DNA of 64,000 bases from Pyrocephalus nanus (Eukaryota > Chordata > Aves > Passeriformes > Tyrannidae), in contig CM076261.1 of NCBI GenBank assembly GCA_038380795.1, positions 97,052,418-97,116,417 on the forward strand. The letters are read 5' to 3'. The position numbers and the translations under genes are program-made. The first letter of the stretch is position 1. Each line of letters opens with the position of its first letter. Shown here one piece after another: positions 44,608 through 56,020 of this stretch. The notes beneath the pieces were generated by a model. The model had not been told where the DNA came from, did not search any database, and worked only from the letters and a program-made list of their open reading frames with translations.

Positions 44608-44757
44608 CGGGATCACATCCCTGGGAGTGCCCCAGGCAGGGTTGGACAGGGCTTGGAGCGCCCTGGGATAGTGGAAGGTGTCCCTGCCCGTGGCTGGGGG
44701 TGCTCTGGGTGGGTTTGGAGGCGCCTTCCCACCCAAAACCATTCCAGGATCCGGAGG
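44608..44757 (+). mobile_element. CR1 3' end
   Basis: CCCTGGGAGTGCCCCAGGCA, GGGTTGGACAGGGCTTGGAG, GATAGTGGAAGGTGTCCCTG and CCAAAACCATTCCAGGATCC are the canonical terminal CR1 order. Confidence 0.82.
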
Positions 44758-45724
44758 CAGGGGGTGATTCTGGCACCACCGAAGGGATGGAGGGCTGGGA
44801 ATGCTGGGCCAGGACACAGGGGTGTCCTCGGAGCGTGTAAATCCCAAATGGGAGGGAGGGAGGGAGGGAGGGAGGGAAGCCAAGGCAGCCCCAGCTCTTC
44901 CCAGGAATCCCCTCGGGCCAGGATGGGCTTTGAGGAAAACACCTGGAATTCCATCAGGGAATGTTGTTGGCTGTGAGGACGACCAGGGAGCGTTGGGGTC
45001 TCCACCCTTGGGTTTCCAGGAGTCCTCGGGGTGACCCTCTGGTGAAGCCGCTCCAGGAGTGGGATCGGGATCGTTCCGTGGGCTGGAAGCAATTTGGGGT
45101 GGGATGGGACGTGGTTCTGATGGGGCAGGAGATGCCAGTGAGTGGGATTTTCCCTGAAGCAGGTGTGGGGCTGTTGGACTGGGGGCACTGGGGGGGTTTT
45201 AGGGGGTTTTAGGGGGGGTCCATCCCTTATTTTGGTCATTCCCATTTCACGGGGCAAAGCCAGCGGGGGGGTGGCTCTGCTTCCCGGCTGCAATTCCAGG
45301 AGCGATTCCCGGGTTTTGGGGAGCCTGGAGGGGCTCTCAGGCACCCTAAATCCATCCCTGGAAGAGGAGAACTTCCATTTCTGGGTGTTGGGATGGACTG
45401 GGGGGGGATCAGCCAGTGTGGGACACAGGGCTCAGGATCCTGCCAAGCACTCACCAGGACAGGGAAGGGGTCGGGGTCTCTTCCCGCTGGAATTGCCTGG
45501 GGAGGGAAGGTCCTGGCTCTGTGCACGGACTGTCAGCACTGTCAGCACTGTCAGCACCTCTGCAGGCGCCGGGGCAGCCTCGGGCCGGGTCTGAGGCTCT
45601 GCATCCCCAGGGGCCGCTTCGCTTCCCCGGCAGCGCCTGGAGCGCGGCCAGGGGGGAAAGGGCCGGCCCCGGGAGCGCCGCTGGAGCTGCTCCCGCTGCC
45701 CCGGGCCAGCAGTAGCTGGAGGAT
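44758..45724. other. Unique BOP1 intron segment
   Basis: (GGGA)n at 44849-44877 and CTGTCAGCA x3 at 45528-45556. CpG-rich from 45560. No exon recognised. Confidence 0.4.
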
Positions 45725-46430
45725 GCAGGGCTGGAGCTCTGCAGGAGCTCTGGAGTGGGGCTGGAGCTCTGGAGTGGGGCTGGAGCAGGACTGGAGCTCT
45801 GGAGTGGGGCTGGAGCCCTGGAGGAGCTCTGGAGTGGGGCTGGAGCTCTGGATGAGCCCTGGAGTGGGGCTGGAGCCCTGGATTGGGGCTGGATCCCTGG
45901 ATTGGGGCTGGATCCCTGGATTGGGGCTGGATCCCTGGAGTCTGGCTGGATCCCTGGAGTGGGGCTGGATCCCTGGATTGGGACTGGAGCCCTGGAGCTC
46001 TGGAGTGGGGCTGAATCCCTGGAGCGGGGCTGGATCCCTGGGGTGGGGCTGGAGCTCTGGAGTGGGGCTGGAGCTCTGGATCCCTGGAGCAGGACTGAAT
46101 CCCTGGAGTCTGGCTGGATCCCTGGAGTGGGGCTGGAGCTCTGGAGTCCGGGATTGGGGCTGGAGCTCTGGAGTCCTGGATTGGGGCTGGATCCCTGGAT
46201 TGGGGCTGGAGCCCTGGATTGGGGCTGGATCCCTGGATTGGGGCTGGAGCTCTGGAGTCCTGGATTGGGGCTGAATCCCTGGATTGGGGCTGGAGCTCTG
46301 GAGTCCTGGATTGGGGCTGAATCCCTGGATTGGGGCTGGAGCTCTGGAGTCCTGGATTGGGGCTGGAGCTCTGGAGTCCTGGATTGGGGCTGTAGTCCTG
46401 GATTGGGGCCGGATCCCTGGACTGGGGCCG
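45725..46430. repeat. GGGGCTGGAGCTCTGGAGT minisatellite
   Basis: About 38 units of 18-21 bp, with GGATCCCTGGATTGGGGCT versions dominating the right half. Confidence 0.93.
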
Positions 46431-47159
46431 GGGCCGCGCGTGGCTCTGCTCGGCAGCCAAGGCCGGCCGGGGATCATCCCGGCTGCCAGAGCTCCCGGAG
46501 CTCCCCCCCTTCCCTCCACACATCCCACATCATCCCACATCCCACATCATCCCAAATCCCACCCCAGCTGCGAGGCTGCTCCGGCCTCCCCTCTGGCAGC
46601 GGCTCCTGCTCGCGTTTCCTCGGCTCTTTGTTCGGGCAGGCGCCGCTCCCGCCTGGAAATCGCTCCCGCCTGGAAATCGCTCCCGGGCCGGGATGGGGGG
46701 TCCGACTTCCCCCCTTTCCTCCTCCCACACTTCCATGGGATGTTGAGGGGGGACAAAGCAACCCCCAGCCCCTCTCCCTGCTGCCCAGCTCCTTCCCCAG
46801 TTTTCCCAGCGCATCCTCTTTTCCCATCAGGTGTCGCCGGGGTTGGGGACACCGGGGATTTTGGGGTGTCCAGGGTGGCATCCCACCCCTTCCAAGGGCT
46901 GCCACGGGGGTCTGAGCTCCTTCCAGGAGCTCAGGGGAGGGAGGAGAAGCTCAGGGAGTGTCGCCTGCAGGGAGTGGGAGGTGCTGAAAGCGCTAATTGG
47001 CCTTTGGTTAATTGGTGGGGCTTGTGGAGGGAGCTGCTCCGGGATGTGGGAGCTGTGGGATCATGGGGAAAGGAGGAGTTTTCCGTCTTCCCCCAGGTTC
47101 TCCATGGGCTGGGAAGGACCCTCTGGGATGTGGTGAAGGGACAGGACGAGAGGGAGCAG
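46431..47159. other. Unique BOP1 intron segment
   Basis: CpG-containing unique sequence with a CCCACATCATC triplicate at 46521-46555 and a GCTCCCGCCTGGAAATC duplicate at 46645-46682. No exon recognised. Confidence 0.4.
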
Positions 47160-47505
47160 CCTCAGGGTGGGATTTTGGGAAAATCCCTCCAGGAAAGGAA
47201 GGGGCTGCCCAGCCCTGGATCCCCCATCCCTGGGGGGATTATTGACAATCCCTGGGGAGGTGGCACTTGGGGACACGGGCAGGGCTGGGGAATGGTTGGA
47301 CTTGGTGGGCTCAGGAGGATTTTCCAAGCTAAATAATTCCATGATTCCGTGGTCACGGCCCCAGGGCTGCCAGAGCCCAAGGAGCATTTGGACAAGGCTT
47401 TTGGGGACAGAGAGGGGGATTTTGGGGGTGTCCTGGGCATGGCTGGGGGTTGGGCTGGATCATCTTTGGGGGTCCCTTCCCGCTCAGGGCATTCCAGGAT
47501 CTGTG
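47160..47505 (+). mobile_element. CR1 fragment followed by a second CR1 tail
   Basis: The first element at 47160-47345 matches 15120-15300 and 60810-61060 and ends TAAATAATTCCATGATTCC. A shorter CR1-like tail with GGGCTGGATCATCTTTGGGG and GGCATTCCAGGATC follows to 47505. Confidence 0.75.
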
Positions 47506-47539
47506 GATCCCTCTCTGCCTGCTCCTCACCTCTGATCCC

Positions 47540-48628
47540 ATCTGAGCCATCCCAACTTATCCCGAGCCATCCCGAGCCATCCCGAGCCATCAGAGCCATC
47601 CCAAAAGCATCCCAAGGCATCCCAGGCCATCCCAAAGCATCCCGAGCCACCCCTGTCAGTGGCAGGGCTGATCCCTCTCATCCCAGCCCTGATCCCCCTC
47701 TCATCCCAGCCCCGATCCCATTCTCATCCCAGCCCCAATCCCATTCTCATCCCAGCCCTGATCCCACTCTCATCCCAGCCCCGATCCCTCTCATCCCAGC
47801 CCTGATCCCCCTCTCATCCCAGCCCCGATCCCATTCTCATCCCAGCCCCAATCCCATTCTCATCCCAGCCTTGATCCCTCTCATCCCAGCCCTCATCCCG
47901 CTCTCATCCCAGCCCCAATCCCATTCTCATCCCAGCCCTGATCCCATTCTCATCCCAGCCCTCATCCCACTCTCATCCCAGCCCCAATCCCATTCTCATC
48001 CCAGCCCTGATCCCATTCTCATCCCAGCCCTGATCCCATTCTCATCCCAGCCCCAATCCCAGCCCCAATCCTGCTCTCATCCCAGCCCCAATCCTGCTCT
48101 CATCCCAACCCTCATCCCGCTCTCATCCCAGCCCCAATCCCATTCTCATCCCAGCCCTGATCCTGCTCTCATCCCAGCCCCAATCCCTCTCATCCCAGCC
48201 CCAATCCCATTCTCATCCCAGCCCCAATCCCATTCTCATCCCAGCCCTGATCCCGCTGTCATCCCAGCCCCAATCCCATTCTCATCCCAGCCCTGATCCC
48301 GCTCTCATCCCAGCCCCAATCCCATTCTCATCCCAGCCCTGATCCCGCTCTCATCCCAGCCCTGATCCCGTTCTCATCCCAGCCCTCATCCTGCTCTCAT
48401 CTCAGCCCCAATCCTGCTCTCATCCCAGCCCTGATCCTGCTCTCATCCCAGGCCCAATCCCTCTCATCCCAGCCCCAATCCCGCTCTCATCCCAGCCCCA
48501 ATCCCTCTCATCCCAGCCCTGATCCCGCTCTCATCCCAGCCCCAATCCCTCTCATCCCAGCCCTGATCCCATTCTCATCCCAGCCCCAATCCCTCTCATC
48601 CCAGCCCCGATCCCGCTCTGTCCCCGCT
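47540..48628. repeat. 23-bp minisatellite, about 43 copies, plus a short CATCCCGAGC repeat
   Basis: The main unit from 47660 has CTCATCCCAGCCCCAATCCC plus ATT or GCT. A 10-bp CATCCCGAGC repeat precedes it at 47540-47650. Confidence 0.93.
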
Positions 48629-49065
48629 CTGTCCCGGCAGGAAATCTCTCTTTCCGAGGCTGCTTGGGGGCCGGGGCCGTGTTTTCCCAAGCAGCAGGAA
48701 TGTTGACATGGAAGCCCCGGCTCCCTCCTCCCGGCAGGTCCCTGGATCCCGCGCGGCTCCTGCTGTGCCGGATAATCCTTCCCCGGGAGCGGGGCTGGGA
48801 GAGGGAGGAGGGGGAATGGGGGGCTGCAGGTGCAGATCTGCGGGGTTTTAGGGGGAGGGCTCCTGGAAGGGGCTCCTTTCATCATCCCCCTCTCCCAGAT
48901 GGTGGGAGGGGGTGCCGGGCACGATTGGAAGCAGCTGGAGGAGGTTGAGCCCGCCCGCGTCCCTGGGCTCTGCTCCAGGCGGGAATCAGCACCGAGGGGG
49001 GAGAGCTGCCACTGTCAGTGCCCTGGGGGGGGGGTCTGTGTGTCCCCAGGATGGTGCTCTCTGTC
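48629..49065. other. Unique BOP1 intron island
   Basis: A non-repetitive stretch with TTTTCCCAAGCAGCAGGAAT, GTTGACATGGAAGCCC and CGGATAATCCTTCCCC. Candidate conserved element; no coding exon. Confidence 0.4.
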
Positions 49066-49668
49066 CCCATCCCATCCCATCCCATCCCATCCCATCCCAT
49101 CCCATCCCACCCCCCATCCCATCCCAGCCCAGCCCAGCCCAGCCCACCCCAGCCCAGCCCCATCCCATCCCATCCCATCCCATCCCATCCCATCCCATCC
49201 CACCCCATCCCATCCCATCCCAGCCCCGTCCCATCCCATCCCATCCCATCCCATCCCATCCCATCCCAACCCATCCCATCCCATCCCATCCCATGTCACC
49301 CATCTGGTCCTGTGTCACCTGTCCCATCCCATCCCATCCCATTTCCCATCCCATCCCATCCCACCCCATCCCACCCCATCCCATCCCATCCCATCCCATC
49401 CCATCCCATCCCATCCCATCCCAACCCATCCCATCCCATCCCATCCCATGTCACCCATCTGGTCCTGTGTCACCTGTCCCATCCCATCCCATCCCATTTC
49501 CCATCCCATCCCATCCCACCCCATCCCACCCCATCCCAGCCCCGTCCCATCCCATCCCATCCCATTTCCCATCCCATCCCATCCCATTTCCCATCCCATC
49601 CCATCCCATTTCCCATCCCATTTCCCATCCCATCCCATCCCATCCCATCCCATCCCATCCCCCTGCCC
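49066..49668. repeat. (CATCC)n pentamer array with an internal duplication
   Basis: Mostly CATCC/CACCC pentamers. A non-pentamer insert (TGTCACCCATCTGGTCCTGT) appears at about 49295 and 49450, with identical flanks, so about 155 bp was duplicated. Confidence 0.95.
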
Positions 49669-49815
49669 GGCCAGCCCTGCATTCACATCTCGTAACCTTT
49701 AACGAGCAGGGCCGGGAGCCAGGGCTGGGTGGCTCCTTTCCCGAGGGGAAGGGGGGTCTGGATCCCTGGGAAGGCTCTGGAAGCGGGTGCCGCGTGCCCT
49801 GGATGGGGAGCCCCT

Positions 49816-50388
49816 GGAGCAGCTCCTGAATCCTCATCCCAAAGAACCTCCCACTCTCTTGGATCCTCTTCCCTCAGCTCCCAAATCCCCATCCCAAAGA
49901 ACTCCTCAGTCTCTTGGATCCTCTTCCCTCAGCTCCCAAATCCTCATCCCAAAGAGCCCCCTCAGTCTCTTGGATCCTCTTCCCTCAGCTCCTGGGGCAG
50001 CTCCTGAATCCTCATCCCAAAGAACCCTCCACTCTCTTGGATCCTCTTCCCTCGGAGCTCCTGGGGCAGCTCCTGAATCCCCATCCCAAAGAACCCCCCA
50101 CTCTCTTGGATCCTCTTCCCTCAGCTCCCAAATCCCCATCCCAAAGAACCCTCCACTCTCTTGGATCCTCTTCCCTCAGCTCCTGGGGCAGCTCCTGAAT
50201 CCTCATCCCAAAGAACCCTCCACTCTCTTGGATCCTCTTCCCTCGGAGCTCCTGGGGCAGCTCCTGAATCCTCATCCCAAAGAACCCCCTCAGTCTCTTG
50301 GATCCTCTTCCCTCAGCTCCCAAATCCCTGTCCCAAAGAACCCCCCACTCTCTTGGATCCTCTTCCCTCGGCTCCCGGGGCAGCTCCG
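49816..50388. repeat. CTCTTGGATCCTCTTCCCTC minisatellite
   Basis: About 10 units of roughly 47-68 bp. AATCCCCATCCCAAAGAACC is followed by the core, and a CTGGGGCAGCTCCTG segment is present in some units. Confidence 0.92.
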
Positions 50389-51038
50389 TGGCCTCCCGTG
50401 CTGGTAGCCAAGGAAATCCAGGAGCTCACCTGGCTCATTCCCGAGGAATGTGCCAGGAACTGGGGGGGGAAGCAGGTCCTTCCATCCCTTGGATCCGAAA
50501 GGGAAAGGGCAGAATTCCCAGGAAAAGTGTGTGTGTGTGTGGGGGGGGGAGGGATGTGCCTGTACCCCCCACCCCGGGAACGGCTCCCGAGGTGTCGGGA
50601 ATGGAAAAGTCCGGAGCGCGGTCGGAGCGAGGGGAGAGGACCCTGCCAAAATTAACAGTTGATCCGGGGGTTCCGCGGGAGCCAAAACGCGAGGAATCTT
50701 GGATGGGGAGAGGGGAAAACTTTTTTTTTCCGTGGGCAGTAAATCAGCACGGAAAGATGGGGAGGGGGGGAAAGGAGAGAGCGGCCCCCGCACGGCCCTG
50801 GCAGAGGGAACGGGGATGATCCCGCTCCCCCATCCCACGGCATTCCCAACCTGCTTCCTTGGAGGGATGGCAGGATCTGGATCTGCGCCGGCTTGGGGGG
50901 GAATTTGGGGGTTTTAAGGTGCTTCTGGTGCAGGTGGAGGGAATTCCAGCCATTCCCTGCTCCCTGGGCTGCTCTGAGTCCGGGGCAGGACCCATCCCAG
51001 ATGCTGAGGGGGGATCCCTGTGGGAGAAGAGGGGTCCT
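50389..51038. other. Unique BOP1 intron segment
   Basis: (GT)n at 50528-50540 with a following G run. CpG-containing 50580-50790. No exon recognised. Confidence 0.4.
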
Positions 51039-52325
51039 TACCGGGATCTCATCCCATGGCCGGGCTCTGGGATGGGTCCTGCCGGGATCTCATCCCATGG
51101 GATGGGTCCTGCCAGGATCTCATCCCATGGCCGGGCTCTTGGATGGGTCCTGCCGGGATCTCATCCCATGGCCGGGCTCTGGGATGGGTCCTGCCGGGAT
51201 CTCATCCCATGGGATGGGTCCTGCCGGGATCTCATCCCATGGCCGGGCTCTGGGATGGGTCCTGCCGGGATCTCATCCCATGGCCGGGCTCTGGGATGGG
51301 TCCTGCCGGGATCTCATCCCATGGGATGGGTCCTGCCGGGATCTCATCCCGTGTCACCGGGCTCTGGGATGGGTCCTGCCAGGATCTCATCCCATGGCCG
51401 GGCTCTGGGATGGGTCCTGCCGGGATCTCATCCCATGGGATGGGTCCTGCCAGGATCTCATCCCATGGCCGGGCTCTGGGATGGGTCCTGCCGGGATCTC
51501 ATCCCATGGGATGGGTCCTGCCGGGATCTCATCCCATGGCCGGGCTCTGGGATGGGTCCTGCCGGGATCTCATCCCATGGCCGGGCTCTGGGATGGGTCC
51601 TGCCGGGATCTCATCCCATGGGATGGGTCCTGCCAGGATCTCATCCCATGGCCGGGCTCTTGGATGGGTCCTGCCGGGATCTCATCCCATGGCCGGGCTC
51701 TGGGATGGGTCCTGCCGGGATCTCATCCCATGGGATGGGTCCTGCCAGGATCTCATCCCATGGCCGGGCTCTTGGATGGGTCCTGCCGGGATCTCATCCC
51801 ATGGCCGGGCTCTGGGATGGGTCCTGCCGGGATCTCATCCCATGGGATGGGTCCTGCCGGGATCTCATCCCATGGCCGGGCTCTGGGATGGGTCCTGCCG
51901 GGATCTCATCCCATGGCCGGGCTCTGGGATGGGTCCTGCCGGGATCTCATCCCATGGCCGGGCTCTGGGATGGGTCCTGCCGGGATCTCATCCCATGGCC
52001 GGGCTCTGGGATGGGTCCTGCCGGGATCTCATCCCATGGGATGGGTCCTGCCGGGATCTCATCCCGTGTCACCGGGCTCTGGGATGGGTCCTGCCAGGAT
52101 CTCATCCCATGGCCGGGCTCTGGGATGGGTCCTGCCGGGATCTCATCCCATGGGATGGGTCCTGCCAGGATCTCATCCCATGGCCGGGCTCTGGGATGGG
52201 TCCTGCCGGGATCTCATCCCATGGCCGGGCTCTGGGATGGGTCCTGCCGGGATCTCATCCCATGGCCGGGCTCTGGGATGGGTCCTGCCAGGATCTCATC
52301 CCATGGCCGGGCTCTGGGATGGATG
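51039..52325. repeat. Minisatellite with alternating 41-bp and 30-bp units
   Basis: The long unit is ATCTCATCCCATGGCCGGGC + TCTGGGATGGGTCCTGCCGGG; the short one lacks GGCCGGGCTCT. Long and short units alternate in a higher-order pattern. A version with CCCGTGTCACCGGGC occurs at about 51346 and 52066. Confidence 0.95.
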
Positions 52326-52609
52326 GGGGTGCTGGAGGGACCCTCGGAGCGGGCAGGGCCAGGTTCTGAGCACGTCCAAGGGTGGGAAAACTCCATCCAC
52401 CCTGCCCGTTGGGAATACGAGTTCCCCTCGTCCAGGGGGGATTCCAGGGGGGATTCCAGGGGTGTCCCTGGGCCTTTCTCCCACGGGGGAAGCTGTGACC
52501 CCCTCTCCTGCCCCTTCCCAGCCCTGGATGTTCCCTCCCGCCTCTCCAGGTGTGGGAAAGGCTCGGGGAGATGGGACTGGGTAAAAGGGAACGAAAACCC
52601 CTCCTAAAT
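52326..52609. other. Unique BOP1 intron segment
   Basis: Nothing assigned. Confidence 0.4.
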
Positions 52610-53030
52610 CAGGGTCTGGGGGTGTTTGTGGGGTGGAGGGGGAGCCTCTCCTAAATCAGGGTCTGGGGGTGTTTGTGGGGTGGAGGGGGAGCCTCTCCTA
52701 AATCAGGGGCTGGGGGTGTTTGTGGGGTGGAGGGGGAGCCTCTCCTAAATCAGGGGCTGGGGGTGTTTGTGGGGTGGAGGGGGAGCCTCTCCTAAATCAG
52801 GGGCTGGGGGTGTTTGTGGGGTGGAGGGGGAGCCTCTCCTAAATCAGGGGCTGGGGGTGTTTGTGGGGTGGAGGGGGAGCCTCTCCTAAATCAGGGGCTG
52901 GGGGTGTTTGTGGGGTGGAGGGGGAGCCTCTCCTAAATCAGGGGCTGGGGGTGTTTGTGGGGTGGAGGGGGAGCTTTTCATAAATTGGGGTCTGGGGGTG
53001 TTTGTGGGGTGGAGGGGGAGCCTCTCCCTT
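52610..53030. repeat. 47-bp minisatellite, 9 copies
   Basis: The unit has GGGGGTGTTTGTGGGGTGGA and GGGGGAGCCTCTCCTAAATC. Very homogeneous. It has the same period as the array at 8405-11821 but unrelated sequence. Confidence 0.94.
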
Positions 53031-53089
53031 CCCCCTGCCCAGCCCAGGAGAATTTTCCCTCCCCTCATCCAACCCGCCCGTGGTTCCTG

Positions 53090-53745
53090 TGTGGGAGCAG
53101 GGAATCCTTCCCAGCACCTCGGGGGATCCGGGAGAGCTGGATTAGAGGGATTTGGGATGAGGGATGGGAGGGACAGCACACAGGGAATGGCTTCCCAGGG
53201 TTAGGGGGGATATTGGGATGGGATTCCGGGTGGGGAGGGGCTGGGCTGGAATTCCCAGAGAATTCCAGCTGCCCCTGGATCCCTGGGAGTGTCCCAGGCC
53301 AGGTTGGATCACCCTGGGATGGTGGGAGCTGTCCCAGCCCATGGAACTGGATGATCTTTAAGGTCCTTTCCCACCCAAACCATTCCAGGATTCCCAGGAT
53401 CAATCCATGGAACTCCATGAGGTTCATCCCAAGGTCCTGAGGGGAATTGGCTGGTGGAGTTTCCAGGCCTCTTTCCATCCTCTTTGGGAATATCTGGCAG
53501 GCAGGGAGTGGGAAAAGGGTTCAAGGATTCCCCTCTTGAAAACCAGGAGAGAAAAGAGGAGCCAGGGATCTTCCCAACCTTCAGCTCTGGGGGCTCCCAA
53601 CATTCCTGAGGGACCTGGAGCTGCTGGAGGGAATCCAGAGGGGACAGGGAGATGATCCCAGGGCTGGAGAATTCCCAGGGAAGCTGTGGCTGCCCCTGGA
53701 TCCCTGGGAGTGTCCCAGGCCAGGCTGGATCACCCTGGGATGGTG
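53090..53745 (+). mobile_element. Composite CR1 repeat, inverted copy of 18037-18985
   Basis: A CR1 3' end (53090-53400, ending CCACCCAAACCATTCCAGGA) is followed by the spacer with CCTCTTTGGGAATATCTGGC and then CR1-like sequence again (53600-53745). The spacer and flanks match the minus strand of 18357-18830 almost exactly. Confidence 0.82.
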
Positions 53746-53869
53746 GGACAAGTTCTGTGATCCTCAGGGCGGGCTGTGGGATGGGAGAAAAGATCCTGGG
53801 TGGGCTCCACCATCCCGGAGTTTTTTTTCCATCCCGTGGTTCCGGGACCCTGGGCAGGGGGTTGAGGGT

Positions 53870-55345
53870 CCAGGGGAAACTGAGGCACGGGGGGGAAGCT
53901 GAGGCACGGGGTGGAATTGAGGCACGGGGGAAACTGAGGCACGGGGGGAAACTGAGGTACGGGAGTAGGGAAACTGAGGCACGGGTGGAAACTGAGGCAT
54001 GGGGGGAAACTGAGGCACGGGGGGAATTGAGGCACGGGGGGAAACTGAGGCACGGGGGGGGAACTGAGGCACGGGGGGGGAATTGAGGCATGGAGGGGAA
54101 ATTGAGGCACGGGGGGAAACTGAGGCATGGAGGGGGAAAAATGAGGCACGGGGGGAAACTGAGGCACGGGGGAAACTGAGGCACGGGGAGGAATTGAGGC
54201 ACGGGGGGGAATTGAGGCACGGGGGAGGGAACTGAGGCAAAGGAGGAGGGAAACTGAGGCATGGGGAGGGGAAACTGAGGCACGGGGGGGAAACTGAGGC
54301 ATGGAGGGGGTAAATGAGGCACGGGGGGGAAACTGAGGCATGGAGGGGGTAAATGAGGCACGGGGGGAAACTGAGGCACAGGGGGGAAACTGAGGCATGG
54401 GGGGAAACTGAGGCACGGGGGGAATTGAGGCACGGGGGGAAACTGAGGCACGGGGGGGGAACTGAGGCATGGGGGGGGGAATTGAGGCATGGAGGGGAAA
54501 TTGAGGCACGGGGGGAAACTGAGGCATGGAGGGGGAAAAATGAGGCACGGGGGGAAACTGAGGCACGGGGGAAACTGAGGCACGGGGGGGAATTGAGGCA
54601 CGGGGGGGAAACTTGAGGCATGGAGGGGGAAACTGAGGCACGGGGGGGGAAACTGAGGCACGGGGGGGGAACTGAGGCACGAGAGGGGAAAATTAAGGCA
54701 CGGGTGGAAAATGAGGCACGGGGGGGGGAACTGAGGCACGGGGAGGGGAACTGAGACTTGGGGGGAAATTGAGGCACGGGGGGAAATTGAGGCACGGGGG
54801 GGGGAATTAAGGCACAGGGGGGAAATTGAGGCACGGGGGGAAATTGAGGCACGGGGGGGAAAATTGAGGCATGGAGGGGGAAACTGAGGCACGGAGGGGG
54901 AAATTGAGGCACAGGGGGGAAACTGAGGCACGGGGGGGGAACTGAGGCACGGGAGGGGAAAACTGAGGCATGGGGGAAATTGAGGCACGGGGGGGAAACT
55001 GAGGCATGGAGGGGGGAAACTGAGGCACGAGAGGGGAAAATTAAGGCACGGGTGGAAAATGAGGCACGGGGGGAGAACTGAGGCACGAGGGGGGAACTGA
55101 GGCACGAGGGCGGGGAAACTGAGGCAAGGGGGGGGAAATGAGGCACGGAGGAAACTGAGGCACGGGGGGGAAACTGAGGCACGGGGGGAAAAGTGAGGCA
55201 TGGGGGGGGAATTTAGGCACGGGGGAAACTGAGGCACGGGGACAGGGAAATGAGGCACGGGAGGGGGGAAATTCAGGCATGGGAGGGAAAGTGAGGCACG
55301 GAGGGGGGAAACTGAGGCACGGGGGGGAAACTGAGGCACGGGGAG
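53870..55345. repeat. AAACTGAGGCACGGGGGG minisatellite, about 80 copies
   Basis: Units are 15-20 bp with variable G-run length and GAGGCATGGAGG versions. G runs likely carry length errors. A block near 53985-54170 recurs near 54385-54565. Confidence 0.93.
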
Positions 55346-56020
55346 GGGGCTGCGTGGGAGGTCTCCAAACCCCCCCCTTCCCCTCCCAGCTCTTTGTTTT
55401 GGGATCGGGACTCCCCCCACTCCCCTCGGTGTCTCCTGGCTGCTCCCCCAGCCCCTTTTTTTCCCCCCTGTCCCGATTTTTGGAGCCCGGATTTGTCAGA
55501 GATAAAAAAAAAAAAAGAATAGCGGGGTGGTGGGGAGGGAGGGAGGGCTGGAAAGACAGGAGGCACAGGAAAGCGGGGTTTGGTAGTCGGGAGGAGACAG
55601 AGGAGCAGGATTAACGTGCGGTGGGGGATTTGGAGGGGGAACACTGCAGGCATTGTAATCCGAGAGGGGCAACCAAAAGAGAGAGAGAGGGAGAGGGAGG
55701 GGGGTAGGGGGAGGAAAAAAGAGAAGAGCGGGAGAGGGGAGCCTGACCCCGGGGGCTCCCGGGGGAGACGCGGCAACGAGGAGAGAGTGAAGGATTCCAG
55801 AGGTGGACTGGCTTCCTCTTTCACCAGACAGACACAGGGGAGGCGGGCGGGGAGCCAGAGCCGTACCTGCACTTCCCATCTGAGCCCCGGGACAGCTGGA
55901 GCTGCTTTGGGATGGGGAAGGGGGGCCGGGGGCGGTGGGGAGGGGGCACAAGGATCGTTTGGGGGTGTGGGGTCGTAGCCAGAGCGTTGTCGAACAGAGC
56001 GGGAAGGGAGAGTTTGACAG
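55346..56020. other. Unique BOP1 intron island
   Basis: A non-repetitive stretch with GGCATTGTAATCCGAGAGGG at 55650-55669 between purine-rich runs. It looks unlike the arrays around it. Candidate conserved or regulatory element. Confidence 0.4.
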
